NCBI GenBank assembly: GCA_945871285.1
Contig: CAMBWO010000005.1
Coordinates: forward strand, 1-41,773
From: Pseudorhodobacter antarcticus
GTDB taxonomy: Bacteria > Pseudomonadota > Alphaproteobacteria > Rhodobacterales > Rhodobacteraceae
Length of the DNA stretch: 41,773 nt
Direction of reading: 5' to 3'
This document shows, one piece after another, positions 7,771-15,897 of this stretch. The notes under the pieces are model-generated. The model was given only the letters and a program-made list of their open reading frames with translations. It was not told where the DNA came from and ran no database searches. The position numbers were made by a program, and so were the translations under genes. Position 1 is the first letter of the stretch. The number at the start of each line of letters is the position of its first letter.

Positions 7771-8766
7771 ATGTCTCGGATCGCTTTGCTCGCCCTCGCC
7801 TTCGCCAGCCCCGCATGGGCCGAGGAGGTCAACCTCTATTCCCACCGCCAGCCCGAACTGATCCAGCCGCTGATGGACGCCTTTACCGCCGAAACCGGCA
7901 TTGCCGTGAACATCGCCTTTGTCGACAAGGGCATGGCCGAACGGTTGAAGGCCGAGGGCGACCGCTCGCCCGCCGATCTGGTGCTGACAGTCGATATCGG
8001 ACGGCTGATCGAACTGGTCGAGGGCGATGTGATCCAAGCCGTCGATGACCCGGCCCTGACCGCGAACATCCCCGCCGAATTCCGCGACCCGGCCAACCAC
8101 TGGTTTGGCCTGACGACGCGGGCGCGGATCGTCTATTCCTCGGTCGAGCGGGTGAAACCGGGCGAGATCACCACCTATGAGGACCTGGCCGATCCGAAAT
8201 GGCAGGGCCGGTTGTGCATGCGGTCGGGCTTGAACGATTACAACGTCGCCCTGACGGCGGCATTTCTGACCCATCACACGCCGGAAGAAACGACGGCCTG
8301 GCTGACCGGGTTGAAGGCCAATCTGGCCCGCAAACCCACCGGCGGCGACCGCGATCAGGTCAAGTCGATCTGGGCGGGCGAATGCGACATCGCGCTGGGC
8401 AACACCTATTACATCGGGCAAATGCTGAACGACCCCGAGCAGGTGGACTATGCCAAGGCGGTGCGGATTGACTTCCCGGTCTTTGCCGGGGGTGGCACCC
8501 ATATGAACGTGTCGGGCATCGCGATGACCATGGCCGCGCCGAACAAGGACGCCGCGCTGAAGCTGATGGAATGGCTGAGTTCGGACGAGGCGCAGCGGAT
8601 CTATGCCGGAACGAACCACGAATTCCCGGTCAAACCCGGTGTGGCGCGCTCCGAACTCGTGCAAGGCTGGGGCGACTTCACGGCCGACACCGTCAGTCTG
8701 GCCGATATTGCCGCAAACCGGCCCGCTGCAGTCAAGCTGATTGAAACCGTCGATTTCGACGGCTGA
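7771..8766 (+). CDS. Periplasmic Fe(III)-type ABC transporter substrate-binding protein (orphan)
   Basis: Captures ferric iron, or a ferric complex, in the periplasm for an inner-membrane ABC importer. The 331 residues start with a signal peptide (MSRIALLALAFASPAWA, cut after about residue 17). The mature part opens with NLYSHRQPELIQPL, as in the FbpA/FutA/AfuA group, and the paired tyrosines typical of iron ligands appear in GNTYYIGQ. AGGAG lies nine bases before the ATG. No permease or ATPase gene is nearby; the following gene is a nucleoside hydrolase. The partners must be elsewhere, or this protein serves another importer. The substrate is inferred from family only. Confidence 0.85.
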   Translation: MSRIALLALAFASPAWAEEVNLYSHRQPELIQPLMDAFTAETGIAVNIAFVDKGMAERLKAEGDRSPADLVLTVDIGRLIELVEGDVIQAVDDPALTANIPAEFRDPANHWFGLTTRARIVYSSVERVKPGEITTYEDLADPKWQGRLCMRSGLNDYNVALTAAFLTHHTPEETTAWLTGLKANLARKPTGGDRDQVKSIWAGECDIALGNTYYIGQMLNDPEQVDYAKAVRIDFPVFAGGGTHMNVSGIAMTMAAPNKDAALKLMEWLSSDEAQRIYAGTNHEFPVKPGVARSELVQGWGDFTADTVSLADIAANRPAAVKLIETVDFDG

Positions 8767-8781
8767 CCCGAACCCTGAATA

Positions 8782-8808
8782 GCTTTCAACCCCCATTGGG
8801 TTGAAAGC
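8782..8808 (+). terminator. Perfect 11-bp hairpin after the iron-binding-protein gene
   Basis: GCTTTCAACCC (8782-8792) pairs perfectly with GGGTTGAAAGC (8798-8808) around the loop CCATT, 16 bases after the stop codon. No direct T-tract follows; the nearest is GGGGTTTT ending at 8826. Most likely a terminator or 3'-end protecting hairpin; a leader role for the next gene cannot be ruled out. Confidence 0.6.
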
Positions 8809-8884
8809 AAAACGCGTTGGGGTTTTCTGACCGGATGGACAAATCTTTCGGAATGGCGTTTCTTTCGCCCAAAGGAGTCCGCCC

Positions 8885-9832
8885 ATGCAACATCCGCCGC
8901 GCAAGATCATCATCGACACCGACCCCGGCCAGGATGACGCCTTTGCCATCCTGCTCGCCCTCGCCTCGCCCGAGGATGTCGAAGTGCTGGGTCTGACGGC
9001 AGTGGCGGGCAATGTCGGGCTGAATTGGACCGAGCGCAACACCCGCATCATCTGCGAACTGGCGGGCAAGCCGCAGATGAAGGTCTTTGCCGGCTGTGAC
9101 CGTCCGATGCGGCGCGATCTGGTGACGGCCGAGCATGTCCATGGCAAGACGGGCCTTGACGGCCCGGTGATGGTGGAACCGACAATGCCGCTGCAAAGCC
9201 AGCATGGCGTGGATTTCATCATTGAAACGCTGCGCCGCGAACCGACGGGGTCGGTCACGCTGTGCCCGCTGGGGCCGCTGACCAACATCGCCACGGCCTT
9301 TGTACGGGCGCCCGACATCGTGGGGCGGATTGCGCAGATCGTGCTGATGGGGGGCGGGTATTTCGAAGGCGGCAACATCACCCCCGCCGCCGAATTCAAC
9401 ATATTCGTCGACCCTGAAGCCGCAGATATCGTGTTCCGCGCCGGGGTGCCCCTGGTCGTGATGCCGCTCGATGTGACCCACAAGGCGCTGACCTCGCGGG
9501 CGCGGGTCGAGGCGTTTCGGGCGCTGGGCAGCACCGTGGGCCGCGTCGCCGCCGAATGGGCGGACTTCTTTGAAAGGTTCGATATGGAGAAGTACGGCTC
9601 GGACGGCGCGCCGCTGCATGACCCTTGCGTCATCGCCTATCTGATCCGGCCCGACCTGTTCAAGGGCCGCCATATCAACGTGATGATCGAAACCCAGTCC
9701 GAATTGACGCGTGGCATGACAGTGGCCGATTGGTGGGGTGTGACGGGCCGCCCGGCCAATGCTCTGTTCATGGGGTCGGTCGATGCCAATGGCTTCTTTG
9801 ACCTGCTGACCGAGCGGTTGGGCCGGCTTTAG
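8885..9832 (+). CDS. Nucleoside hydrolase (inosine/uridine-preferring family)
   Basis: Cleaves the N-glycosidic bond of ribonucleosides to ribose and base for salvage. The 315 residues begin IIIDTDPGQDDAFA, the calcium-binding DTDPGxDD signature of the family (about residues 10-17). They also have the conserved GGGYFEGGNITPAAEFN region and a late HDPC motif. Purine versus pyrimidine preference cannot be read from the sequence. AAAGGAG precedes the ATG. The gene converges on the PLP-enzyme gene and the two stop codons overlap by four bases. Confidence 0.92.
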   Translation: MQHPPRKIIIDTDPGQDDAFAILLALASPEDVEVLGLTAVAGNVGLNWTERNTRIICELAGKPQMKVFAGCDRPMRRDLVTAEHVHGKTGLDGPVMVEPTMPLQSQHGVDFIIETLRREPTGSVTLCPLGPLTNIATAFVRAPDIVGRIAQIVLMGGGYFEGGNITPAAEFNIFVDPEAADIVFRAGVPLVVMPLDVTHKALTSRARVEAFRALGSTVGRVAAEWADFFERFDMEKYGSDGAPLHDPCVIAYLIRPDLFKGRHINVMIETQSELTRGMTVADWWGVTGRPANALFMGSVDANGFFDLLTERLGRL

Positions 9833-10935
9833 AGCGCGTCCAGCGACCGCTGCAACGCCGTCCAAAGGGTTTCCGCCGGTTCACAGCCGATCGACAGGCG
9901 GATGAACCCGGGCGCCACCTTGTCGCCCCACCGCAGACGCCGTTCGCCCGAGGTGTGGGTCGAGCCGAAACTGGTGGATTGGACGATCATCCTGCAATCG
10001 GTCAAAAAGCGTTCGGCGGTTTCGGCATCGTTCAGCTCAAAGCTGATCAGAAAGCCGAAACCGGTCATCTGGCGGGCTGCGATTTCATGCGAAGGATCGG
10101 TGGCAAGACCCGGATAGCGCAGGGTTTTGACGGCAGGATGTGCCACCAGACGGGGGGCCAGTTTGCCCGCCGTATCGCACATGCGCGACAGGCGCACGTC
10201 CAGCGTTTCCAGACCCCGGTGCAACAACCACGCCTCGAACGCGCCGGGCACGGAGCCGGTCAGGCGGCGGTTTTCGCGGACGCGGGCAATGAAGGCCGGG
10301 TCACGGCTGGCGACATGGCCGAACAGGACATCGGAATGGCCCGCAGGCGCCTTGGTGTCGGCCGCAACCACGACATCGGCCCCAAGGTCGAGCGGGCGTT
10401 GCAGATAGGGCGTCATGGTGGTGTTGTCGGCAACCACCATGGCCCCGGCGGCATGGGCGCGGGTGCAAAGGGCTGCGATATCAATCACATCCAGACCGGG
10501 ATTCGAGGGGGTTTCGATCAGCACCACATCAACACCGGTGAAATCGGCGGCGGTCATGTCCAGCGTGGGGACCTCGATCACCTTGACGCCATAGGTCGCC
10601 AGATGCGCGCCCAGCAGTCGGCTGACGTAATAGCCGTCGGAGGGCAGCATCAGCACCTTGCCCGCGCCCAGCCCGGCAAAAAGGGCGGCATTGATCGCGG
10701 CCATGCCCGAGGGAAAGGCGACGGTTTCGGCCCCTTCGAGCAGGGCCAGCTGAGCCTCAACCGCCTCCCAGGTGGGCATGCCGGAACGGCCGTAGATGTG
10801 GCTGAGATTGGCCATGTCGGGCGTATAGAACGTCGCCGACGAGGTGATGGGCAGGGCAATCGGGTCACTGGCCGACAACCCTTGCGCCCGGTGATGCAGC
10901 AGGGCCGCGGCCCGTTCGTCTGATGCCTTGTCCAT
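9829..10935 (-). CDS. Cys/Met-metabolism PLP-dependent enzyme (cystathionine gamma-synthase/lyase family)
   Basis: Expected to carry out a gamma- or beta-elimination or replacement on a sulfur-containing amino acid. The 368 residues have the family layout: YGRSGMPT near 48-55, ETPSNPGLDV at 141-150, ADNTTMTPYLQRPL at 169-182, and the PLP lysine K195. The lysine context is odd: AADTKAPAGHSD, where most members have SxTKYxxGHSD, so the usual phosphate-contacting Ser and the following Tyr are both Ala. GGAGG lies five bases before the ATG. It is the last gene of the leftward cluster of methylamine-type genes, 51 bases after the previous one, with a hairpin between. The exact reaction is uncertain. 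Confidence 0.82.
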   Translation of the reverse strand: MDKASDERAAALLHHRAQGLSASDPIALPITSSATFYTPDMANLSHIYGRSGMPTWEAVEAQLALLEGAETVAFPSGMAAINAALFAGLGAGKVLMLPSDGYYVSRLLGAHLATYGVKVIEVPTLDMTAADFTGVDVVLIETPSNPGLDVIDIAALCTRAHAAGAMVVADNTTMTPYLQRPLDLGADVVVAADTKAPAGHSDVLFGHVASRDPAFIARVRENRRLTGSVPGAFEAWLLHRGLETLDVRLSRMCDTAGKLAPRLVAHPAVKTLRYPGLATDPSHEIAARQMTGFGFLISFELNDAETAERFLTDCRMIVQSTSFGSTHTSGERRLRWGDKVAPGFIRLSIGCEPAETLWTALQRSLDAL

Positions 10936-10958
10936 CTCAACCTCCGGGTTTTCGCGAC

Positions 10959-10980
10959 CCTGCCCCGTTGCGGGGGCAGG
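10959..10980 (-). other. Intercistronic hairpin before the PLP-enzyme gene
   Basis: CCTGCCCC (10959-10966) pairs with GGGGCAGG (10973-10980) around a six-base loop in the 51-base gap. No T-tract follows on the minus strand. It may partly attenuate transcription or mark an RNA processing point. Confidence 0.45.
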
Positions 10981-10986
10981 TGCAAG

Positions 10987-11877
10987 TCATTCCAGACGCG
11001 CGGGGAAACCATCGGCGCGCAGGTCGGTGTGCAGCAGATCCTCGAGCAGTTTCGCGATCATCGGGGATTGCGCCTCGCCACCATAGGCGGCTTTGGCGGC
11101 GATATAGGTCTGGTTCGTCATCGAGGCGAGATCGAGAGGGACACCGAATTCCTTGCCAAATCCCAAGGCGAATCCAAGGTCTTTCAGGGCGAGGTCAATG
11201 TTGAATGCGATGTCGTAGGACCCGTTCAGGATCAGCGCGCCTTCGGTCTCATGGACAAAGGAATTTCCGGAGGAGGCCGCGATGGCCGCATGGGCCTGCG
11301 CCAGATCAAGCCCGCCGCGCTTGGCCAGCATCAATGCTTCGGACGTAGCCTTGAGGTGAATGAAGGCCAGCATGTTCGTGATGACCTTGATGATCGAGGA
11401 CGATCCCAAGGGGCCCATATGGAAAATCCGGTCGCCCATCGCCTGCATCGCGCCGTGATGCAGGTCGAACAGGTCACGGTCGCCGCCCGCGAGCATGGTG
11501 ATCTTGCCCTGATGGGCCAAATGGACGCCACCCGTGACGGGCAGTTCCATCATGCGGATGCCAACGTCGGACGCGACGGCGGCCAGGCGCAAGACCTCGT
11601 CCCGGCCAAGGGTGGACATCTCGACCCAGGAGGCGGTTTTCTGCATATTGGGCAGGATGTTGCGCAACACTCTTTCCGAAACCGCAGGCGACGGCAGGCA
11701 GGTGATGACATGATCGACCGAGGCCGCCACAGCCTCGGCACTGGTGGCGCGGGTGGCCCCAGGGACGGTCAGAGCGGGGTTCAGGTCATAGACGGTGACC
11801 GGGAAACCCGCCTTGACCAGACAGCCCGCACAGGCAGCACCCAGGTTGCCAAGGCCGATGTAACCATAGTGAATCAT
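10987..11877 (-). CDS. NAD(P)-dependent beta-hydroxyacid dehydrogenase (3-hydroxyisobutyrate dehydrogenase family)
   Basis: Oxidises a beta-hydroxy acid, or reduces the matching semialdehyde, with NAD(P). The 296 residues start MIHYGYIGLGNLG, a GxGxxG Rossmann motif. They carry the family substrate motif as ELPVTGGVHLAHQG, which replaces the commoner DAPVSGG, and a catalytic-lysine region SSSIIKVITNML. The start at 11877 is chosen because the ATG overlaps the methyltransferase stop as ATGA; in-frame sequence further upstream lies inside that gene. Its role in the demethylation cluster is unknown: possible substrates are a C3-C4 hydroxy acid left after demethylation, or tartronate semialdehyde. 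Confidence 0.82.
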   Translation of the reverse strand: MIHYGYIGLGNLGAACAGCLVKAGFPVTVYDLNPALTVPGATRATSAEAVAASVDHVITCLPSPAVSERVLRNILPNMQKTASWVEMSTLGRDEVLRLAAVASDVGIRMMELPVTGGVHLAHQGKITMLAGGDRDLFDLHHGAMQAMGDRIFHMGPLGSSSIIKVITNMLAFIHLKATSEALMLAKRGGLDLAQAHAAIAASSGNSFVHETEGALILNGSYDIAFNIDLALKDLGFALGFGKEFGVPLDLASMTNQTYIAAKAAYGGEAQSPMIAKLLEDLLHTDLRADGFPARLE

Positions 11878-13436
11878 TGGAAATACATCCTGTATTTGGC
11901 ACGGATGGCGGCGTCGATGGCAGGGGCGACCATGCAGCCCGCCTTGGCAAGGATGGCGTTCTTGCGCTCGATCGCCTTGTCCAGCAGCAGGGGCTTCTTG
12001 GCCTCGTTCCACTCTTTGGGCGACATCCGGTTGGCGACGGCGGGATAGATGTATTCGGTTTGCATCAGTTTCAACGTCTGGTCCGAGCCGAGGTAATGGC
12101 CAGGACCGCCGAGGCAAACCTGCTTCATCGCCTCGATGCTGGTGTTGTCCTCGGTGACCTCGATGCCACGGACGCAGCGCAAGGCCTGACCCAAAAGATC
12201 GTCGCCCAAGATCAGGGATTCATGGCAAAATCCCAGAAGCGAGGCGTGCATCCCCACGGCCTCATAGCACATGTTCAGGCCTGCCAAACCTGCGAGGGTG
12301 TTGGTGATGCCCTGTTCCCACCCGGCCTGCATGTCGGGCAGTTTGCTGTCGGTGATGCCCGAGGCAGCACCGCCGGGCAGGTCGTAAAATCGGTGCATCT
12401 GGGCGCAGCCTGCGGTCAGCAGAGCCTGCTCGGCACTGCCACCCGACATGGCCCCGGTCCGCAGGTCGGATACAAAGGGCCAGGTGCCAAAGATCGCCGG
12501 GGCGCCCTTTTTGATGGCGTTGACATAGACGACCCCAGCCAGACATTCGGCCATGGCCTGCACGATGGCGAGCGCAATGGGGGCCGGAGCAGTGGCCCCG
12601 GCCTGGCCTGCGGAGAGGAGAAGCATGGGCATGCCGCGACGGACGCAATCCTCCATCACCTTGCAGGACTCTTCGGCGAATTTCATCGGAGGGACGACGA
12701 AGCAGTTGGAATTGCTGACAAAAGGCCGCTCCAGCCATTTGCCCTCGCCCCCCGCGACCATGTGCAGGATGTCAAAGGCGGGGGCGACGGATTCGGGTTC
12801 GAAGAATGAGGTGCCGACGTGTTTGGTCGTGGCGGCAAGGCAGGCGTACAGCGTGTTCAGGTCCATGTCGCGGTTGTCGATGACATCGCGGCAGACCATG
12901 GTGCGCTGGTAGAAATGAATGTTGTCAAGGTGATGCACCAGACGGCCCGCATCATAGAGGTCCTGCGCGGTCGAGTCGCGATACTCCAGCGTGATGGGGT
13001 CGACAATATGCACGGCGGCCCCTGCGGTGCCGAAGTGGACGTTGGAGCCGGACAGGTGCAGGTCGTGCTTTTCCTCGCGGGCGTGCAGGGTGATGTTGCG
13101 GGCGGCGACGGCCAGCATATCCTCGACCAAAGCCCGCGGGAAACGGATGCGGCCATCGTCGCCCAGGATCGCGCCTGCCCCGGTCAGGATTTCGACACCG
13201 GACTCGGGCGCCTGGGAAAGGCCAATCACCTCAAGCGCTTGCAGGGCGCTTTCGTGAATTTTGGCGATGCCGGCCTCGGTCAGGGGTTTGTATTGGCCGC
13301 CGGGCATGCCCGCACGCACGGGGCGCAGATTGTCGGCCAAGGGCGCAGAACGGACGGCGACGCGGTTGGCGCGGCCCCCGGAGCGGCGGTTGCGGGCGGG
13401 CTCGCAGGCCTCGCCGATATCAGCAATATCGTTCAT
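11874..13436 (-). CDS. MttB-like methyltransferase without pyrrolysine (COG5598 family)
   Basis: Family relatives move a methyl group from a quaternary or tertiary amine to a corrinoid protein; the non-pyrrolysine branch includes glycine betaine methyltransferase. The 520 residues are read without any in-frame amber codon, so this is not a pyrrolysine-type trimethylamine enzyme. Recognisable parts are GSNVHFGTAGAAVHIVDP, the glycine-rich AMSGGSAEQALL, and DLPGGAASGITDSKLPD in the C-terminal half. The ATG at 13436 has AAGGGA upstream. It is 16 bases after one DMGDH-like gene and overlaps the dehydrogenase gene. No corrinoid protein gene is nearby, so the methyl acceptor is unclear. Confidence 0.82.
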   Translation of the reverse strand: MNDIADIGEACEPARNRRSGGRANRVAVRSAPLADNLRPVRAGMPGGQYKPLTEAGIAKIHESALQALEVIGLSQAPESGVEILTGAGAILGDDGRIRFPRALVEDMLAVAARNITLHAREEKHDLHLSGSNVHFGTAGAAVHIVDPITLEYRDSTAQDLYDAGRLVHHLDNIHFYQRTMVCRDVIDNRDMDLNTLYACLAATTKHVGTSFFEPESVAPAFDILHMVAGGEGKWLERPFVSNSNCFVVPPMKFAEESCKVMEDCVRRGMPMLLLSAGQAGATAPAPIALAIVQAMAECLAGVVYVNAIKKGAPAIFGTWPFVSDLRTGAMSGGSAEQALLTAGCAQMHRFYDLPGGAASGITDSKLPDMQAGWEQGITNTLAGLAGLNMCYEAVGMHASLLGFCHESLILGDDLLGQALRCVRGIEVTEDNTSIEAMKQVCLGGPGHYLGSDQTLKLMQTEYIYPAVANRMSPKEWNEAKKPLLLDKAIERKNAILAKAGCMVAPAIDAAIRAKYRMYFQ

Positions 13437-13452
13437 CTTGCGTCCCTTTGCT

Positions 13453-15897
13453 TTAAGCGCGCACGCGCTCGGATTTCGGGTCATGCATTGGGGTCAGCGA
13501 GGCAATCGCCTCGTGCCGCTGACCCGCTACTTCGATTTCGTATTTGGAACCAAGGAGGTCCGCCTCGCTTTGCCCCTTGCACGGGACATAGCCCATGCCG
13601 ATGGCACCACCGAGGAAGTGGCCGTAATTGCCCGACGTCACCGGGCCAACGATCTGGCCATCCCGCACGACGGCTTCGTTGTGAAAAAGCAGCGGTTGCG
13701 GATCTTTCAGGCGGAATTGCACCAACTTGCGGTCCAGACCGGCATCCTGTTTGCGCAAGACGGCATCACGACCGATATAGGCGGGCTTCTTGCGGCTGGC
13801 GGTGAAGCCAAGGCCGGCCTCCAGAACGTGATCCTCGTCGGTGATGTCATGGCCCCAATGGCGGTAAGCTTTTTCGATGCGGCAGCTGTCCAACGTGTGC
13901 AGGCCGCAGAGTTTCAGCCCCAACGGCGCGCCGGCCTCTTCGATCGCCTCGAAGATATGGGCGGTCTGGTCCGACGAGGCGTAGATTTCCCAGCCGAGTT
14001 CGCCGACATAGGTGACGCGGTGGGCGCGGGCTATCCCCATGCCAATCTCGATTTCGCGTGCCGTGCCAAAGGGATGCGCGGCATTACTGAAGTCCATCGG
14101 TGAGACGGCTTGCATCAGGTCACGCGCCTTGGGGCCCATGATGCACAGGACGGATTCGGCGGCGGTCATGTCGGTGATGACGGCGAAATCATCGGCCACG
14201 TGGGCGCGCAGCCAGGCGAGGTTGCGTTGCAGGGTGGCTCCGGGGACGACCATCAGATAGGCGGTTTCGGACAGGCGGGTGACGGTCAGGTCAGCCTCGA
14301 TCCCGCCACGGTCGTTCAGCAGCATGGTGTAGACGATGCGGCCCTGAGCGACATCCATTTCGGCGGAACAAATGCGGTTCAGGAATTTGCAGGCGTCGCG
14401 GCCCTCGATGCGGATCTTGCCGAAAGAGGACATGTCGAAGAAGCCAACGCCCGTGCGGACGGCCATGTGTTCGGCGCGCTGATTGTCGAACCAGTTCTGG
14501 CGTTTCCACGAATATTCATAGGCGGGTGTCTGATCGGGGTTGGCGAACCAGTTGGCGCGTTCCCAGCCAGCAACCTCACCAAAGACGGCACCGCGAGCCT
14601 TCAGAAGGTCATGCAGGGGCGTTCGGCGGACACCGCGGGCGGTTTCGACTTGGCGGTAGGGGAAGTGGTCGGCGTAGAGGAGCCCGAGGGTCTCGGTCAC
14701 GCGTTCCTTCAGGTATTTGCGGTTGCGCTGAAAGGGTTGGGCACGGCGGATGTCGACCTCCCAGAGGTCAAAGGGGGCCTCCTTTTCCACGATCCAGTGG
14801 GCAAGCGCCATGCCTGCACCACCGGACCCGGCAATCCCGACCGAGTTGTAACCGGCTGCAACCCAGTAGCCGCCCAGTTCCGGCGCCTCGCCCAGATAAT
14901 AGCGGTCATCGGGGGTGAAACTCTCGGGGCCATTGAAGAAGGTGTGGATGCCGGCAGTCTGGAACAGCGGCAGGCGGTTCATGGCGTGTTCCAGGATGGG
15001 TTGGAAATGGTCCCAATCCTCGGGCAGGGTGTCAAACATGAAGTCGTCGCGGATGCCGGTCATGCCCCAGGGTTTGGCCTTGGGTTCAAAGGCACCGACC
15101 ATCATCTTGCCGGCGTCGGATTTGTAATAGGTGCATTCGTCGGGCACGCGCAGAACCGGCAAGTGGCCCAGACCGGCCACGGGTTCGGTGATGAGGTAGA
15201 AGTGTTCGCAGGCGTGCAGCGGCAGGGTAACGCCAGACTGACCTGCAAGCTCCCTGCCCCACATGCCGCCGCAGTTCACCACGACATCGGCGGCGATATG
15301 GCCGGGCTCGCCGTCTTTGGTGACATAATCGACACCGGTCACCTTGCCGTTCGCCTGCGTCACCCCGGTGACCTTGGTATGCTCGAATATCTGCGCACCC
15401 TGCATCCGGGCACCCTTCGCAAGCGCCATCGCGATGTTGGCGGGGTCGCATTGGCCATCGAGCGGCAGATGGACCGCGCCCACAACACCGTCGATGTTCA
15501 GGTGGGGATACATCGCCTTTGCCTCGTTCGGCGAGATTTCGGTGACATCGACGTTGAAGATGCGGGCGACGGTGGCCTGGCGCAGCAACTCCTCATGCCG
15601 CGCCTCGGTCAGCGCGACCGAGATGGAGCCGACCTGACGCATGCCGGTTTCGACCCCGGTTTCGGCGGCGAGTTTGACATACAGATCAGCGGAATACTTG
15701 GCCAGACGGGTCATGTTGGCCGATCCGCGCAACTGCCCGATCAGGCCCGCTGCGTGCCATGTGGTGCCCGAGGTCAGCTGTTTCCGCTCGAGCAAAACCA
15801 CATCGGTCCAGCCCATCTTGGCCAGGTGATAGGCGACCGAACAGCCGGAGACGCCGCCGCCGATGATGACCGCACGGGATTTGGTTGGGATGGTCAT
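13453..15897 (-). CDS. DMGDH-like FAD oxidoreductase with GcvT domain (copy 1)
   Basis: Oxidative N-demethylase of the dimethylglycine/sarcosine dehydrogenase type, expected to pass the methyl carbon to tetrahydrofolate. The 814 residues have an N-terminal Rossmann motif GGGVSG (13-18) and the covalent-flavin histidine in TTWHAAG (His48). A C-terminal GcvT-like half follows, with YVGELGWEIYAS and RIEKAYRHWG for folate binding. Length matches mammalian and bacterial DMGDH. The start overlaps the preceding gene's stop as ATGA. A second such protein is encoded in the same operon, suggesting successive demethylation steps or different substrates. The true substrate is unknown. Confidence 0.88.
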   Translation of the reverse strand: MTIPTKSRAVIIGGGVSGCSVAYHLAKMGWTDVVLLERKQLTSGTTWHAAGLIGQLRGSANMTRLAKYSADLYVKLAAETGVETGMRQVGSISVALTEARHEELLRQATVARIFNVDVTEISPNEAKAMYPHLNIDGVVGAVHLPLDGQCDPANIAMALAKGARMQGAQIFEHTKVTGVTQANGKVTGVDYVTKDGEPGHIAADVVVNCGGMWGRELAGQSGVTLPLHACEHFYLITEPVAGLGHLPVLRVPDECTYYKSDAGKMMVGAFEPKAKPWGMTGIRDDFMFDTLPEDWDHFQPILEHAMNRLPLFQTAGIHTFFNGPESFTPDDRYYLGEAPELGGYWVAAGYNSVGIAGSGGAGMALAHWIVEKEAPFDLWEVDIRRAQPFQRNRKYLKERVTETLGLLYADHFPYRQVETARGVRRTPLHDLLKARGAVFGEVAGWERANWFANPDQTPAYEYSWKRQNWFDNQRAEHMAVRTGVGFFDMSSFGKIRIEGRDACKFLNRICSAEMDVAQGRIVYTMLLNDRGGIEADLTVTRLSETAYLMVVPGATLQRNLAWLRAHVADDFAVITDMTAAESVLCIMGPKARDLMQAVSPMDFSNAAHPFGTAREIEIGMGIARAHRVTYVGELGWEIYASSDQTAHIFEAIEEAGAPLGLKLCGLHTLDSCRIEKAYRHWGHDITDEDHVLEAGLGFTASRKKPAYIGRDAVLRKQDAGLDRKLVQFRLKDPQPLLFHNEAVVRDGQIVGPVTSGNYGHFLGGAIGMGYVPCKGQSEADLLGSKYEIEVAGQRHEAIASLTPMHDPKSERVRA

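Noticed and set aside
7765-9633. Long minus-strand open frame opposite the iron-binding protein and nucleoside hydrolase
   Set aside because: It crosses a hairpin and two well-supported genes and shows no domain.
11874-13436. Pyrrolysine-containing trimethylamine methyltransferase
   Set aside because: The frame is read through without any in-frame amber codon, so pyrrolysine is not used; it belongs to the non-pyrrolysine branch.
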